A stretch of DNA of 64,000 nucleotides from Rubrobacter aplysinae (GTDB lineage Bacteria > Actinomycetota > Rubrobacteria > Rubrobacterales > Rubrobacteraceae), in assembly GCF_001029505.1 (NCBI RefSeq), contig NZ_LEKH01000002.1:276902-340901 (forward strand), written 5' to 3'. The position numbers were made by a program, and so were the translations under genes. Numbering within the stretch: the stretch's first letter is position 1; each line of letters begins with the position of its first letter. A model generated the notes under the pieces. It saw only the letters and a program-made list of their open reading frames with translations, made no database searches and was not told the origin of the DNA. Below, one piece after another: positions 49,685-58,704 of this stretch.

Positions 49685-51318
49685 TACCCGTCCTCTCCGG
49701 TAGACACCATAGAGGCCATCTCCCGCACGGAGAGCGCGGTGTGCCCGAGAGCGTTGCTCATGGTGACGACATGCGGCGGGCGCAGGGCGGCGTCCAGTAG
49801 CTCCTCCTCACGGGCGAACACCTCTCGCACGTTGCCGGACATCGCGACCCGCCCATCCTTTACCACGGCGACCCGGTGGGCGTACTCGGCGACGACCCAC
49901 ATGGTGTGGGTCACTATGATTATGGTCGAGCCACGCTCGTTCAGGCTCCTTACGAGCCCCATCATGGAGCGTTGCTCGGCGTGATCGAGTCCGGTGGTGG
50001 GCTCGTCCAGTATTAGGACCTCCGGCCTGACCGCCAGCACGCTCGCCACCGCGACCCGCTGGCGCTCGCCCTTGGTGAGCCCGAAGGGGTCCTCCTCCTC
50101 GTAGCCCGAGAGCCCGACCGCCTCGAGCGCCTCCCGCACCCTCTCGGCGACCTCCTCGTCGGATAGGTCCCGGATCCTGGGCCCGAAGGCGACCTCGTCG
50201 CGGACGGTGTCGGAGAAGATCTGGTGATCCGGGTTCTGGAACACGTAGCCGACCGTCTGCCCCAGCCTCTGCAGCCCCTGCCGCCCAGTCTCCTCGCCGC
50301 CGACGCTCACCGTGCCCTCAGTCGGTGCGAGGAGCCCGTTGAAGTGCTTTACGAGCGTGGTTTTCCCGGAGCCGTTCTGGCCCAGGACCGCCAGGAACTC
50401 GCCCCGGCGCACCGTGAGGTCCACGCCTTCGAGCGCCGTGAGGCCGTTCGGGTAGCGGTGCGAAAGCCCCGACACCTCGACGACCGGCTCGCCGTAGCCC
50501 TCCTCCCGGCGCTCGTCGGACTCGACGAGACCGCGGTGGGCCTCCTGGCTCACCGAAAGCCCCCGCCGCCGGAACTCCGCCAATCCTTCCTCCGGAGTGA
50601 GGGGTCGGTCTTCCTTTTCCACCCCGAGCTCGGCAAAGAGGTCCGGGACTTGCAGCGGCATCACCCCCGTTTTCCGCATGAGCTCTACGTCGCGCAGCAC
50701 CTCGCCGGTCGGCCGGTCGCAGACTATGCCGCCGTTCTCCAGCAGGACTATGCGGTCGGCGCCGAGCGTCTCCTCGGTCTCGTGCTCGACCACGACGAGG
50801 GTGACGTCCTCGATCTCCCGCAGCTCGGCCGCGATCCTGAACACCCCGAGCTTGCCTACCGGGTCTAGGTCGGTGGTCGGCTCGTCCAGGCATAGGATGC
50901 GCGGCTGCATGCTGAGGACCGACGCGATCGCGAGCCGCTGCTTCTGGCCGCCGGAGAGCGTGGCCGGCTGGCGCTCCTCGAAGCCCGTCAGCCGCACCCG
51001 CCCGAGGGACTCCTTCACCCGCCGCTGCATCTCCTCGCGCTCCACGGCGAAGTTCTCCGGGCCGAAGGCGACCTCGAGCTCGACGTTGGTGGAGAAGAGC
51101 TGGGCCTCGAAGTCCTGGAACACGAGCCCGACCTCGCCGGCGAACTCCCCGACCCGGCCCTCGTGTGTCGGACGGCCTCGGACCTCGACCTCACCCTCCA
51201 TCGCGCCCCGCGTGAAGTGTGGGATGAGGCCGTTCAGGGTGGTGCACAGGGTGCTCTTGCCCGCGCCGGATGGCCCCATTACGACCACGAACTCACCCTC
51301 TTCGAGCGCGAGGTTCAC
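49684..51318 (-). CDS. ECF transporter ATPase, fused EcfA-EcfA' (two ABC domains)
   Basis: A 544-residue protein with two ABC ATPase domains. Domain 1 has GPSGAGKSTL, FQDFEAQLFS, LSGGQKQRL and ILCLDEPTTDLD; domain 2 has GQNGSGKTTL, FQNPDHQIFS, GLTKGERQRVA (a variant signature lacking the SGG) and VLILDEPTTGLDH. It energises the transporter with the T and S proteins below. Upstream of GTG 51318, in frame, the codons read PVISIRGLGFRYRGGKEAAL, the usual start of an ECF ATPase, yet no ATG, GTG or TTG is available before the stop; the actual start may be ATC near 51399 or a neighbouring codon. Confidence 0.92.
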   Translation of the reverse strand: MNLALEEGEFVVVMGPSGAGKSTLCTTLNGLIPHFTRGAMEGEVEVRGRPTHEGRVGEFAGEVGLVFQDFEAQLFSTNVELEVAFGPENFAVEREEMQRRVKESLGRVRLTGFEERQPATLSGGQKQRLAIASVLSMQPRILCLDEPTTDLDPVGKLGVFRIAAELREIEDVTLVVVEHETEETLGADRIVLLENGGIVCDRPTGEVLRDVELMRKTGVMPLQVPDLFAELGVEKEDRPLTPEEGLAEFRRRGLSVSQEAHRGLVESDERREEGYGEPVVEVSGLSHRYPNGLTALEGVDLTVRRGEFLAVLGQNGSGKTTLVKHFNGLLAPTEGTVSVGGEETGRQGLQRLGQTVGYVFQNPDHQIFSDTVRDEVAFGPRIRDLSDEEVAERVREALEAVGLSGYEEEDPFGLTKGERQRVAVASVLAVRPEVLILDEPTTGLDHAEQRSMMGLVRSLNERGSTIIIVTHTMWVVAEYAHRVAVVKDGRVAMSGNVREVFAREEELLDAALRPPHVVTMSNALGHTALSVREMASMVSTGEDG

Positions 51319-51612
51319 GCCCCGGAGCGCCGCCTCCTTGCCGCCCCGGTAGCGGAAGCCCAGGCCCCGGATGCTGATAACCGGCGCGGCTATCCCGATC
51401 CCCCCACTCCGGCTATCTCTTCGTCCAAGATAAAGTCAGGTCTCCTCGCTCGAATCTCGCCGCCATCGCCACCGTCAACATCTTCACCGCTGTCTTCTCG
51501 TGCATTCTGCAGCTACATGCCGGATAACTCAATCCCCGCGGCCCAATCAGGGAGGAAGTTGCTATCCTGGGTCTCCTGAGCCGGAAGCCAGAGTGGCCAG
51601 AGTGGAGACGGG
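51319..51612. promoter_or_regulatory. Divergent region between the ECF operon and the amidohydrolase gene
   Basis: The first 81 bases probably belong to the ATPase coding sequence. Beyond them, a 30-codon minus-strand frame beginning ATG CAC GAG AAG near 51506 has no family signature. I see no classical riboswitch. The amidohydrolase start is preceded by GTGGAGACGGG. Confidence 0.4.
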
Positions 51613-53193
51613 ATGCCGGGAAGCGTCGTGCTGATAAACGGAAGCGTGATCACGGCCAACGCCAACAGGCCGCGCGCGGCGGCGGTCGCGATCCGGGGCG
51701 GCAGGATCGTGGCGGTGGGCCGGGACGACGAGGCGCTAGCCCATCGCGAAAACGCCGAGGTCGTGGACCTGAGAGGCCGCACCGCCGTCCCCGGCTTCAA
51801 CGACGCCCACTGCCACCCGATGCAGGTCGGGCTCGCCGCCTCGGAGGTTGACGCGAGTCCCGCGAGTGCGCCGGATCTCACTACGCTGGTCGAGAGGCTG
51901 CGGGAGCGGGCCGCCGCCACGGAGCCGGGACGCTGGGTGCCGGCCCGGGGCTACGACGACACCCGGCTCGCCGAGCGCCGCCACCCCACCCGCCACGACC
52001 TCGACCGTGCCTCGGAGAAGCATCCCATCCTATTGACCCGCGCCTGCCACCACGTCGCCGTCGCGAACGGCCGGGCGCTCCTCCTCGCGGGCATCACCGC
52101 CCGGACCCCGGACCCGGCCGGAGGCCGCATAGACCGCGACCACCGGGGCGAGCCGACCGGGGTCTTGCGCGAGTCGGCGGTCGGACTCGTGGAAAGCGCC
52201 CTGCCGGAGCCAAGTGTGGAAGAGCTTGCGGCGGCGCTCAAGCGGGCCGGCGGCATCTACAACTCCCTCGGCGTAACCAGCGTCGCCGAGGCCGGCATCC
52301 GCCGCTCGGAGGAGCTGCAAGCCTACCAGCGTTTCCGGGAGACGGGCGGCTCCCTGCGGGCCTACCTGATGGTGATCGCGGATCATGCCCTGGACCACTT
52401 CGCCCCGGCGGGCGTCCGCACCGGATTCGGAGACGAGATGCTGAAGATCGGCCCGGCCAAGATCTTCCTGGACGGCTCCGTTGGCGGCGGCACCGCCCGG
52501 ATGCGCGAGCCTTATCTCGGAGAAGAGGAGAACCGCGGCCTCTGGATGCGGGAGCCGGAGGAAATGCGCGACACCCTGAAGCGCGCCCACGAGGCCGGCT
52601 GGCAGCTCTGCGCCCACGCAATCGGCGACGCCGCGATAGACCTCCTGCTCGACGTCTACGAGGGGATATTCTCGGAGCATCCCCGTCCAGACGCCCGGCC
52701 CCGCATAGAGCACTGTGAGTTCGTTGGCGATAGTGCGGTGTTCGACAGAATCTCCGGCCTCGGGGCGTTACCCGTGCCCGGCACGACGTTTCTGCGGGAG
52801 TTTCTCCCGATGTACGAGCAGAGCCTTGGCCGGGAGAGGCTGCGGTACGCGAACGCGATGCGCTCCTTCGCCGACCGGGAGATAGTAGCCGCCGCCTCCA
52901 GCGACGCCCCCGTGGTCACCCCCGATCCTCTAGCGGGGATACAAACCATGATCTCCCGCCCCGACAGAGAGGCCATCAGCCTCGAAGAGGCTATCCGGGC
53001 CTACACCCTATCCGGGGCCTACGCCTCTTTCGAGGAAGGCGTCAAGGGTAGCCTGACGCCCGGCAAGCTTGGCGACGTGGCGGTGCTCGGCGAGGATCTG
53101 AACTCGGTGGAGCCGGACGGGCTAACGCAGGTTGGCGTGGACCTCACCGTGTTGGACGGTGAGATCGTCTACTCTCGCCAGGGGAGCCGGTAG
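51613..53193 (+). CDS. Amidohydrolase family 3 (YtcJ-like) metal-dependent hydrolase
   Basis: A 526-residue amidohydrolase. [17 protein letters not shown] opens the beta-sandwich; [13 protein letters not shown] carries the metal-binding Hx[28 protein letters not shown] and [16 protein letters not shown] are further landmarks of the YtcJ group. The metal-ligand positions look intact. Members hydrolyse amides or are uncharacterised. ATG 51613 fits the family start. It is monocistronic, facing away from the ECF operon; substrate unknown. Confidence 0.92.
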   Translation: MPGSVVLINGSVITANANRPRAAAVAIRGGRIVAVGRDDEALAHRENAEVVDLRGRTAVPGFNDAHCHPMQVGLAASEVDASPASAPDLTTLVERLRERAAATEPGRWVPARGYDDTRLAERRHPTRHDLDRASEKHPILLTRACHHVAVANGRALLLAGITARTPDPAGGRIDRDHRGEPTGVLRESAVGLVESALPEPSVEELAAALKRAGGIYNSLGVTSVAEAGIRRSEELQAYQRFRETGGSLRAYLMVIADHALDHFAPAGVRTGFGDEMLKIGPAKIFLDGSVGGGTARMREPYLGEEENRGLWMREPEEMRDTLKRAHEAGWQLCAHAIGDAAIDLLLDVYEGIFSEHPRPDARPRIEHCEFVGDSAVFDRISGLGALPVPGTTFLREFLPMYEQSLGRERLRYANAMRSFADREIVAAASSDAPVVTPDPLAGIQTMISRPDREAISLEEAIRAYTLSGAYASFEEGVKGSLTPGKLGDVAVLGEDLNSVEPDGLTQVGVDLTVLDGEIVYSRQGSR

Positions 53194-53304
53194 CTCGACC
53201 CGACTGCCCCCGAGCCGGGACCCGGACGCCTCTGGGGAGCCCAGGAGGGTCCAGCGACTTTCAGCCACCTCTACGAGTCCAGATTGGCGGGGCTATTGAT
53301 TGGG

Positions 53305-53868
53305 CTAGCTAACGGAGACCAGCTCGGCCTGCACGATGAGCCGGTCGGTAAAGTTCGGCAGGGTGCAGGTCTGCAAAGAGACGACTGTCCTGCCCGGCAC
53401 GGGCTGGGTGACCCGCTGCTCGTTCGGGCCGACCACGAACTCGCGGAATACGCTGTAGGTGTATGTAGTCCCGTTCGAGTCGGTCAGGATCACCTCGTCG
53501 CCGTTCTGGAGCCTGTCCAGATCCCGGAACACGAGGAAGCTGCCGGTGTTCGGGTATCCGAGACGGTGACCGGCGATGTACGTGTTCGCCCCGCCCTGCC
53601 ACGGGAATCCCGTGCCCTGCAGGTGCAGAGCGCCCTCGTCGAGCTCCGGAGCGTCCGCCGGGCCGGTGTAGACCGGTATGTCGGAGACCCGCGACATCTC
53701 CGGCACGGTCAGGCTCATGGTCTGATTCAGGGGCGCGTCGGATGCCCGGGCGTCGCCGGCCGAGGACGGCCCCTGCCCAAACAGCGCGTACCCCATGACG
53801 GCGAGCCCGGCGACCATTACCAGCAGGCTGAATACCCCGGAGCTGCGCTTCCTCCTGTATACCCGCAT
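53305..53868 (-). CDS. Sortase, class E type
   Basis: A 187-residue sortase: N-terminal RRKRSSGVFSLLVMVAGLAVMGYALF is a membrane anchor, and the C-terminal domain shows NTYIAGHRLGYP (catalytic histidine), VVSLQTCTLPNFTDRLIVQAEL (cysteine and arginine). Sortases attach LPxTG/LAxTG-tagged proteins to the cell wall or assemble pili. ATG 53868 has GGGAGG 7 bases upstream; the open frame reaches to 53913. No neighbouring protein with a sorting signal is seen, so substrates are elsewhere. Confidence 0.92.
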   Translation of the reverse strand: MRVYRRKRSSGVFSLLVMVAGLAVMGYALFGQGPSSAGDARASDAPLNQTMSLTVPEMSRVSDIPVYTGPADAPELDEGALHLQGTGFPWQGGANTYIAGHRLGYPNTGSFLVFRDLDRLQNGDEVILTDSNGTTYTYSVFREFVVGPNEQRVTQPVPGRTVVSLQTCTLPNFTDRLIVQAELVSVS

Positions 53869-54058
53869 TCCGCGTCCTCCCGCTTGATCCTGACTCCGCC
53901 GCGTGGACCGCACCGGGCCGCGCGGAGAAGACCGCGCCAGAGATATACTACCGGCGAAAGGTCACAAAGTGGTTACAAAACGGGAAGAAAACAACATACT
54001 TCCCGAAAATACTCTCCCACAGCGTGGATGACCTAAAGGCAAGACGGACGTCCGAGCC

Positions 54059-54427
54059 TCAACTATCGCGCTCCCGCAGCACGGCCAGGATGAGCGGTAG
54101 TTGCAGGGGTACCCGGGCCCAGGCGACGGCAGCCTTCCAGGGCTCCACTCCACCGGCGCTGGCGTCGAGCGCCATGCGCACGTTCACCGGCCACACCGCG
54201 AGCAGCAGAGCGGCGCTCGCGAGCGGGGCCAGGGAGTCGCGGCGAAACAGTCCGGCGGCGCACACCAGCTCCGCCACCCCGCTGGCGTAGACCAGCGCAC
54301 GGGGCGCGGGCAGCGAGCGGGGCACGATCCCCGTGAAGGTGCGGGGCCTCACGAGGTGCAATACGCCGCTCGCCACGAATGATGCCGCGACGAGCCTGGC
54401 CCCCGGCCCCATGCCTCGTCCCACCAC
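54059..54427 (-). CDS. DoxX-like small membrane protein
   Basis: About 122 residues with four hydrophobic segments (LVAASFVASGVLHLV, ALVYASGVAELVCAAGLF, SAALLLAVWPVNVRMAL, VPLQLPLILAVL). GVLHLVRPRTFTGIVPRSLPAPRALVYASGVAEL matches the DoxX/DUF4267-like pattern. GTG 54427 is the frame start; ATG 54412 is equally possible. It begins 5 bases after the F420 oxidoreductase stop, so it is probably co-transcribed with it. Function unknown. Confidence 0.7.
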   Translation of the reverse strand: MVGRGMGPGARLVAASFVASGVLHLVRPRTFTGIVPRSLPAPRALVYASGVAELVCAAGLFRRDSLAPLASAALLLAVWPVNVRMALDASAGGVEPWKAAVAWARVPLQLPLILAVLRERDS

Positions 54428-54432
54428 GAGAG

Positions 54433-55446
54433 CTAAGTCCGGTCCGGCCAGTTCAGCTTGGGGATCACACGCTCGCCGAAGTCCCGGATGAACTGCTCCT
54501 GGTTCTTACCGACGTTGTGGACATAGATCTCGTCGAACCCGAGGTCGACGTAGTGCTGGAGGTGATCGAGGTGCTCGTCGAGGTCGGCGCTCATTAGCAC
54601 GCGGTTCTTGAAGTTCTCGGCGCTGACGAGGTTAGCCATCGCGGCGAAGTCCTCGGGGTTCCGGATGTCACCCTTGGGGAAGGCCATGCCGCCGTTGGGC
54701 CACTCCTTGACCGCCTGCTCCTCGGCTTCCTGCTGTGAGTCGGCGTAGGAGAGGTGGAGCTGGATCATGCGCGGCATCGTCTCCGGGTCCTTGTCCTGCT
54801 CGCGCGCGCCCTCCTCGAACTTCTGCATCAGGCCCTTTATCTTCTCCTCGGCCGCGCCGACGGTGATGATGCCGTCGCACATCCTGCCGGTGCGCTTGCT
54901 CATCAAGGGACCGGCGGTCGCCACGTACACCGGAGGCGGCGTGTCGGGCATGGTGTAGAGCTTCGCGCTCTCCAGGGTTATGTGATCTCCTGCGTACTTC
55001 ACGACCTTGCCGCTAAAGAGCTTCTGGATGACCTCGATGGACTCCATCAGGATGCGGAGCCTCGTGGGGGCCTCGGGCCAGTAGCTTCCTACGACGTGCT
55101 CGTTCAGCGCCTCGCCCGCGCCGAGACCGAGCCAGAACCTGCCCGGATACATCGCCTCTAGCGTCGCCGCGCCCTGGGCGATGATCGCCGGGTGGTATCT
55201 GAACCCCGGCGGCGTGACGCCGGTGCCGAAGCGGAGGTTCGTCTGCGCCCCGAGAGCGCCGAGCCAGGACCACACGAACGCGCTCTGGCCCTGATCCGGG
55301 GTCCAGGGATGGAAGTGATCGGAGGCCATCACCGAGCCGAAACCGGCCTCCTCGGCCTGCTTGCAGTACTCCAGCAGCTCCGTCGGATGAAACTGCTCGA
55401 ACATCGCAGCGTAGCCGACCGTGCCGGTGTGTCTGGCCCTCTCCAT
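54433..55446 (-). CDS. F420-dependent LLM class oxidoreductase (glucose-6-phosphate dehydrogenase-like family)
   Basis: A 337-residue TIM-barrel luciferase-like monooxygenase. The start HTGTVGYAAMFEQFHPTELLEYCKQAEEAGFGSVMASDHFHPWTPDQGQSAFVWSWLGALG is the clear mark of the F420-dependent family related to FGD. FWLGLGAGEALNEHVVG also matches. These enzymes move hydride between cofactor F420 and a substrate such as glucose-6-phosphate; the exact substrate is uncertain. ATG 55446 with GGGAGG upstream is chosen; the frame reaches 55467. Confidence 0.92.
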   Translation of the reverse strand: MERARHTGTVGYAAMFEQFHPTELLEYCKQAEEAGFGSVMASDHFHPWTPDQGQSAFVWSWLGALGAQTNLRFGTGVTPPGFRYHPAIIAQGAATLEAMYPGRFWLGLGAGEALNEHVVGSYWPEAPTRLRILMESIEVIQKLFSGKVVKYAGDHITLESAKLYTMPDTPPPVYVATAGPLMSKRTGRMCDGIITVGAAEEKIKGLMQKFEEGAREQDKDPETMPRMIQLHLSYADSQQEAEEQAVKEWPNGGMAFPKGDIRNPEDFAAMANLVSAENFKNRVLMSADLDEHLDHLQHYVDLGFDEIYVHNVGKNQEQFIRDFGERVIPKLNWPDRT

Positions 55447-55585
55447 CGCGCCTCCCGTCTCTAGCACCCGCTCCAGGCGCCCACTCTAATAACCCGTTCC
55501 ACCAAACTATCGCCAGATTATATTCTCCCGAGGCTGGCGGCGAATGCGCCCTCTTACATCAGACCCCAAAATGCCCCGGAATGGT

Positions 55586-56788
55586 CTAGAAGCGATCCAG
55601 CGGGAACACCCACGGGTCGGCGGGAGGGAAGATGGCGTCGAGCAAATCAAGCGCATGGCCGGAGCCGGGCGTTACAAGGCCGCGCCGGTGTAGCTGCTGG
55701 GCGGAGAGGTATCCGGCGTAGAGCTGGGCGAGCTGGCGCACGTCCAGCGCGACGCGCTCGGGGGCGGCGGCTCCGCGGAGCACGTTGCCTTCTCCCACGG
55801 TATAAGCCCCGGCGTTCTCCGGTATGGCGTCGTCGGTGACCTCAAGGACGAGCGGCTCGGGCACCGGGCGCGAGAGATACGATAGCGCGCCCTCCACGTC
55901 CACGAGCCGGAGCATCTTCTCGGGCTCTATGGTGGCCCGGACGTAGGAGCTCTGGAGGAAGGGGTGGAGCGGCTCGCCGGGTGGAGTCTGATACCTGACG
56001 CGCCATTCGAGCGGGTCGTAGGCGGCCATGAAAGAGATCAGCGCCTCTCGCGCCCGTTGCGTACCGGCGACTAGCTCGGGGATCTCCAGTATCCGGGTGC
56101 GCTCTCCGCTGTCCGCGCGCTTGCGGTGGCGGTAGAGCAGGTACCCCTCCACCGCACCGTCGCGCTCGTACACGGCACTCTCTTTTGCCTCGTCATCTTC
56201 GTCCACGGGAGCAGGATTTTCCAGGATCTCGTGCCACCGGCTCTCGCCGCGCCGGATGCAGAGCCGGTGCGAGGCGGCCTCCATTTCGAGCATGTGCTTC
56301 ATCGCGGGAAGGTCCGCTTCGCGGTGGGCCCGCACGTGCGACTGCTCCGGGCTCGTCGGCAGGTCCGCCGGTGAGAGGTCGTAGGCTATGGCCTCTCCGG
56401 CCAGCTCGTAGCCGCTGGCCCGGTAGAAGGAGTGGGAGAAGGGCGCGAGCATGGAGATGTGCACCCCCCGCTCGCGCATACCGTAGAGCACCCTCTCCAG
56501 CAGACTCCTGGCGAGCCGCCTCCTGCGGTACGCCGGATGGGTCGCCACCCCCGACACGCCTCCCATCGGGACGGCGCGGCCGTCGAGATGGACCTGCATG
56601 GGCAACTCAGCCGCGGTTGCCCTCGGCGCGCCGTCCTCCTCGGCGACGTAGACCAGGTCCGGGTCGAGGCGGCGGTTGTGGCCGGGGTCGAGGTAACGCT
56701 CGCCCCCGGCGTCCGTGCCACCGAAGGCGAGCGAGATCACACGCCCCAGAGCGGCCTGGTCGTCCTTCTCGTAACCGCGTATCCTCAT
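55586..56788 (-). CDS. GNAT acetyltransferase of the Eis family
   Basis: A 400-residue protein with two GNAT-fold regions and a C-terminal sterol-carrier-like domain. RIRGYEKDDQAALGRVISLAFGG and the acetyl-CoA motif THPAYRRRRLARSLLER start it; MGGVSGVATHP and APFSHSFYRASGYELAG (which includes the catalytic tyrosine region) follow; it ends WVFPLDRF, where the terminal carboxylate serves as base in Eis. Eis enzymes acetylate aminoglycosides or polyamines and peptides. ATG 56788 fits. The actual substrate is unknown. Confidence 0.9.
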   Translation of the reverse strand: MRIRGYEKDDQAALGRVISLAFGGTDAGGERYLDPGHNRRLDPDLVYVAEEDGAPRATAAELPMQVHLDGRAVPMGGVSGVATHPAYRRRRLARSLLERVLYGMRERGVHISMLAPFSHSFYRASGYELAGEAIAYDLSPADLPTSPEQSHVRAHREADLPAMKHMLEMEAASHRLCIRRGESRWHEILENPAPVDEDDEAKESAVYERDGAVEGYLLYRHRKRADSGERTRILEIPELVAGTQRAREALISFMAAYDPLEWRVRYQTPPGEPLHPFLQSSYVRATIEPEKMLRLVDVEGALSYLSRPVPEPLVLEVTDDAIPENAGAYTVGEGNVLRGAAAPERVALDVRQLAQLYAGYLSAQQLHRRGLVTPGSGHALDLLDAIFPPADPWVFPLDRF

Positions 56789-56900
56789 CCGGCCTCCCTC
56801 CGCCTCTTACAGTCGTTACAGCCGCCGCCGAAATTCTAGCCTCTGGCGGGGCTCACGGCCCGTATCCCGGTATCTACCTGGTATCTACCTATCTACCCGT

Positions 56901-57467
56901 CTACCGCTGCTCCAGGCTGCCGGCGAGCCATCCACACCACTCCGCGTACTCCCGCTCGTAGCCGAGGCCGCGCCGGAGGGTGGCGTAGGTCGCGAACTCG
57001 GGGGTCCCTGGGTCCCACAGCGCCTCGGCCCACTCCTCGTGCATCCAGGCCTGTAGCCGCTCGTACTCGGCGAGCCGTTCGCGGTGCCGACGCTCCTCGC
57101 CGCGGAACAGCTCCGCGGCCTTCACAGAGTCCGCCGCCCACGCCGAGTACGCCTTCAGGGTCAGCTCGTCCCGGGTGGGACCGGGCTCCACCGGGGTCAC
57201 GGCCCACCCCGCGAGCGCGGCTTGACCGGCGTCCGTGATCGAGTAAATCTTCTTGTCCGGCTTGCCCTCCTGCGCAACCGGCTCGTAAGTCACCAGCCCC
57301 GCACCTTCGAGCTTTGCGAGTTCCGGGTAGATCTGACTGTGCCCCGCCCCCCAGAAAAACCCGATCCTCTCCCGCACCCGACCCGTCAACTCATAACCCG
57401 TCAACGCCTCCCGCGCCAACAGCCCCAGGAGCGCATACCCGAGCGTCGAGACCTTCGATCCTCTCAA
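56901..57467 (-). CDS. PadR family transcriptional regulator
   Basis: A 188-residue regulator: N-terminal winged helix TLGYALLGLLAREALTGYELTGRV, GAGHSQIYPELAKLEGAGLVTYE and KIYSITDAGQAAL, then a Vir-type C-terminal helical dimer domain (about 105-185). PadR proteins repress stress or phenolic-acid genes and lose DNA on ligand binding. Two operators fitting the PadR consensus ATGT-N8-ACAT lie in the divergent gap (57500-57519 and 57543-57562), so it likely represses itself and the operon at 57598-59177. Confidence 0.93.
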   Translation of the reverse strand: MRGSKVSTLGYALLGLLAREALTGYELTGRVRERIGFFWGAGHSQIYPELAKLEGAGLVTYEPVAQEGKPDKKIYSITDAGQAALAGWAVTPVEPGPTRDELTLKAYSAWAADSVKAAELFRGEERRHRERLAEYERLQAWMHEEWAEALWDPGTPEFATYATLRRGLGYEREYAEWCGWLAGSLEQR

Positions 57468-57499
57468 GATCTCCCCTCTAAAAACTTTCCCGAATTTTT

Positions 57500-57519
57500 A
57501 TATGACACTATTGACATAT
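57500..57519. promoter_or_regulatory. PadR operator candidate 1
   Basis: ATATGACACTATTGACATAT; core ATGA-N8-ACAT, one base off the PadR consensus ATGT-N8-ACAT. It is close to the padR start. Confidence 0.65.
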
Positions 57520-57542
57520 TAGCACGGTCCAGGTACGGTTCT

Positions 57543-57562
57543 ATATGTCGTTATTTACATAT
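57543..57562. promoter_or_regulatory. PadR operator candidate 2
   Basis: ATATGTCGTTATTTACATAT; exact ATGT-N8-ACAT with 6-base perfect arms. Its centre lies 43 bases, about four helical turns, from site 1 and 45 bases before the start of the divergent gene. Confidence 0.75.
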
Positions 57563-57597
57563 TTGTTGTGAGGGGCAGACTTGAAAGGAGGACGAGC

Positions 57598-58134
57598 GTG
57601 TGTGGGTCCAGGCTGTCGCAGAGCCGGAGGGATAAGGGGTTTCGGAGTGGCTCCAGTGGGTCGAGCGGGGCGAGCGGCTCGCCGCATCCTGCCGAGGATA
57701 AGATGAGCCCCGGGGCGCGGATAGCGTCCGCTCTCTCCGTGTTGGTCCCGGTCGTCCTCTCGGGAGTGTTTCTCGTCGTCTTCGTGCCGCAGCTGTGGTG
57801 GATCTTCACCACGTACTTCTGGGTAGCCTTCCCGGCGCTCGGGACGCTGCGGCAGGGTCTGGCAAGCGCGGTTAAAGAGAGGCCGCGCCGGGTTCCGGAG
57901 AGAGACGTGGAGCGGGAACTGCTCACCGCCCTGCGGCGGCACGGAGAGCTGACGAGCGGCCTCGCGGCGGCGGAGACCTCGCTCTCGGTCGCGGAGGCCG
58001 ACGAGAGGCTCGGCGGGCTCGCCAGCGACGGACACCTGGAGGTCAGGGCCCGCGGAGGAGCTATCTTCTACGCGCTCTGGGAGCCGGAGACGCGCCGGAT
58101 ACAGCCTCTGGCGGGCGGGGAGGTCGGACCGTGA
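57598..58134 (+). CDS. Membrane protein with winged-helix-like C-terminal domain, 178 residues
   Basis: GTG 57598 has AAAGGAGG 7 bases upstream. A Ser/Gly-rich N-terminus (9-base repeat) precedes two hydrophobic segments (IASALSVLVPVVLSGVFLVVF, QLWWIFTTYFWVAFPAL). The tail (about 100-178) is helical with a helix-turn-helix-like pattern (ELLTALRRHGELTSGLAAAETSLSVAEADERLGGLASDGHL, then EVRARGGAIFYALWE), as in small winged helices. I do not recognise a family. It is the first gene of the presumed PadR-controlled operon. Confidence 0.7.
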   Translation: MCGSRLSQSRRDKGFRSGSSGSSGASGSPHPAEDKMSPGARIASALSVLVPVVLSGVFLVVFVPQLWWIFTTYFWVAFPALGTLRQGLASAVKERPRRVPERDVERELLTALRRHGELTSGLAAAETSLSVAEADERLGGLASDGHLEVRARGGAIFYALWEPETRRIQPLAGGEVGP

Positions 58135-58564
58135 GCCCGCACTCGCGGCTAACGGCGGGCATCCTGCTTGTAGTCCTGCCAACGGTGGTATTCGGGGGAG
58201 CGAGCATCCTGACGATGCTCGTCGGAGACCGGAGTACACGAACAATCCCCTGCGCCAGGACCTGTGGCACGCGGGACACGCCCACGCCGGGGTGCTGCTG
58301 GTGCTCTCGCTCGTTACGCTGCGCTACGCGGACGAGGCGGAGCTGCCCGGGTGGCTGAGAAACGTGGCGCGGCACGCCATCCCGGCGGCCGCGATCCTGC
58401 TGCCCGCCGCCTTCTTTCTCTCTGTGCTCTCGCCAGAGGCCACCGAGCCGAACGCCCTGATAAACCTCGCCTACGCCGGCGCGGCCTCACTCACCGTGGG
58501 GCTGCTCGTGCTCGGTGTGGGCCTGATCCGAAACTACCGGGGTGGTGACGAATGCCAAGAGTAA
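58131..58564 (+). pseudogene. Membrane protein gene interrupted by a frameshift
   Basis: From GTG 58131 the frame reads SRLTAGILLVVLPTVVFGGASILTMLVGD and then leaves a sensible frame. A neighbouring frame resumes EYTNNPLRQDLWHAGHAHAGVLLVLSLVTLRYADEAELPGWL and continues with further membrane helices to the stop at 58564. A missing base near 58229-58233 would join them into one ~145-residue four-helix protein. It overlaps the upstream gene by 4 bases (GTGA). Either a recent loss or a sequencing error. Confidence 0.72.
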
Positions 58565-58704
58565 TGAACGGCAGGTTTAGCGCGGAGGTAGAGGACTCGT
58601 TCGTGGTGTTCGTTATCGGGAGGCGGGTTCCGATTTACGAAGGCCCTGGCCCCATTGAACGCGGAAAACAGGAGAGGAGCGTGTACGCATCATGGCCCGA
58701 GTAA
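58552..58704 (+). pseudogene. Truncated 5' copy of the DUF4188 gene
   Basis: ATG 58552 opens MPRVMNGRFSAEVEDSFVVFVIGRR, which matches the start of the next gene (MARVMPGRFTARTDEPFVVFIIGLR) and then diverges into an unrelated tail ending at 58702-58704. It overlaps the preceding stop and the next start. It is a partial tandem duplicate of the DUF4188 5' end. Confidence 0.75.

Noticed and set aside
53305..53868. Nearby sortase substrate
   Set aside because: None of the neighbouring proteins ends in an LPxTG/LAxTG, hydrophobic, basic-tail signal.
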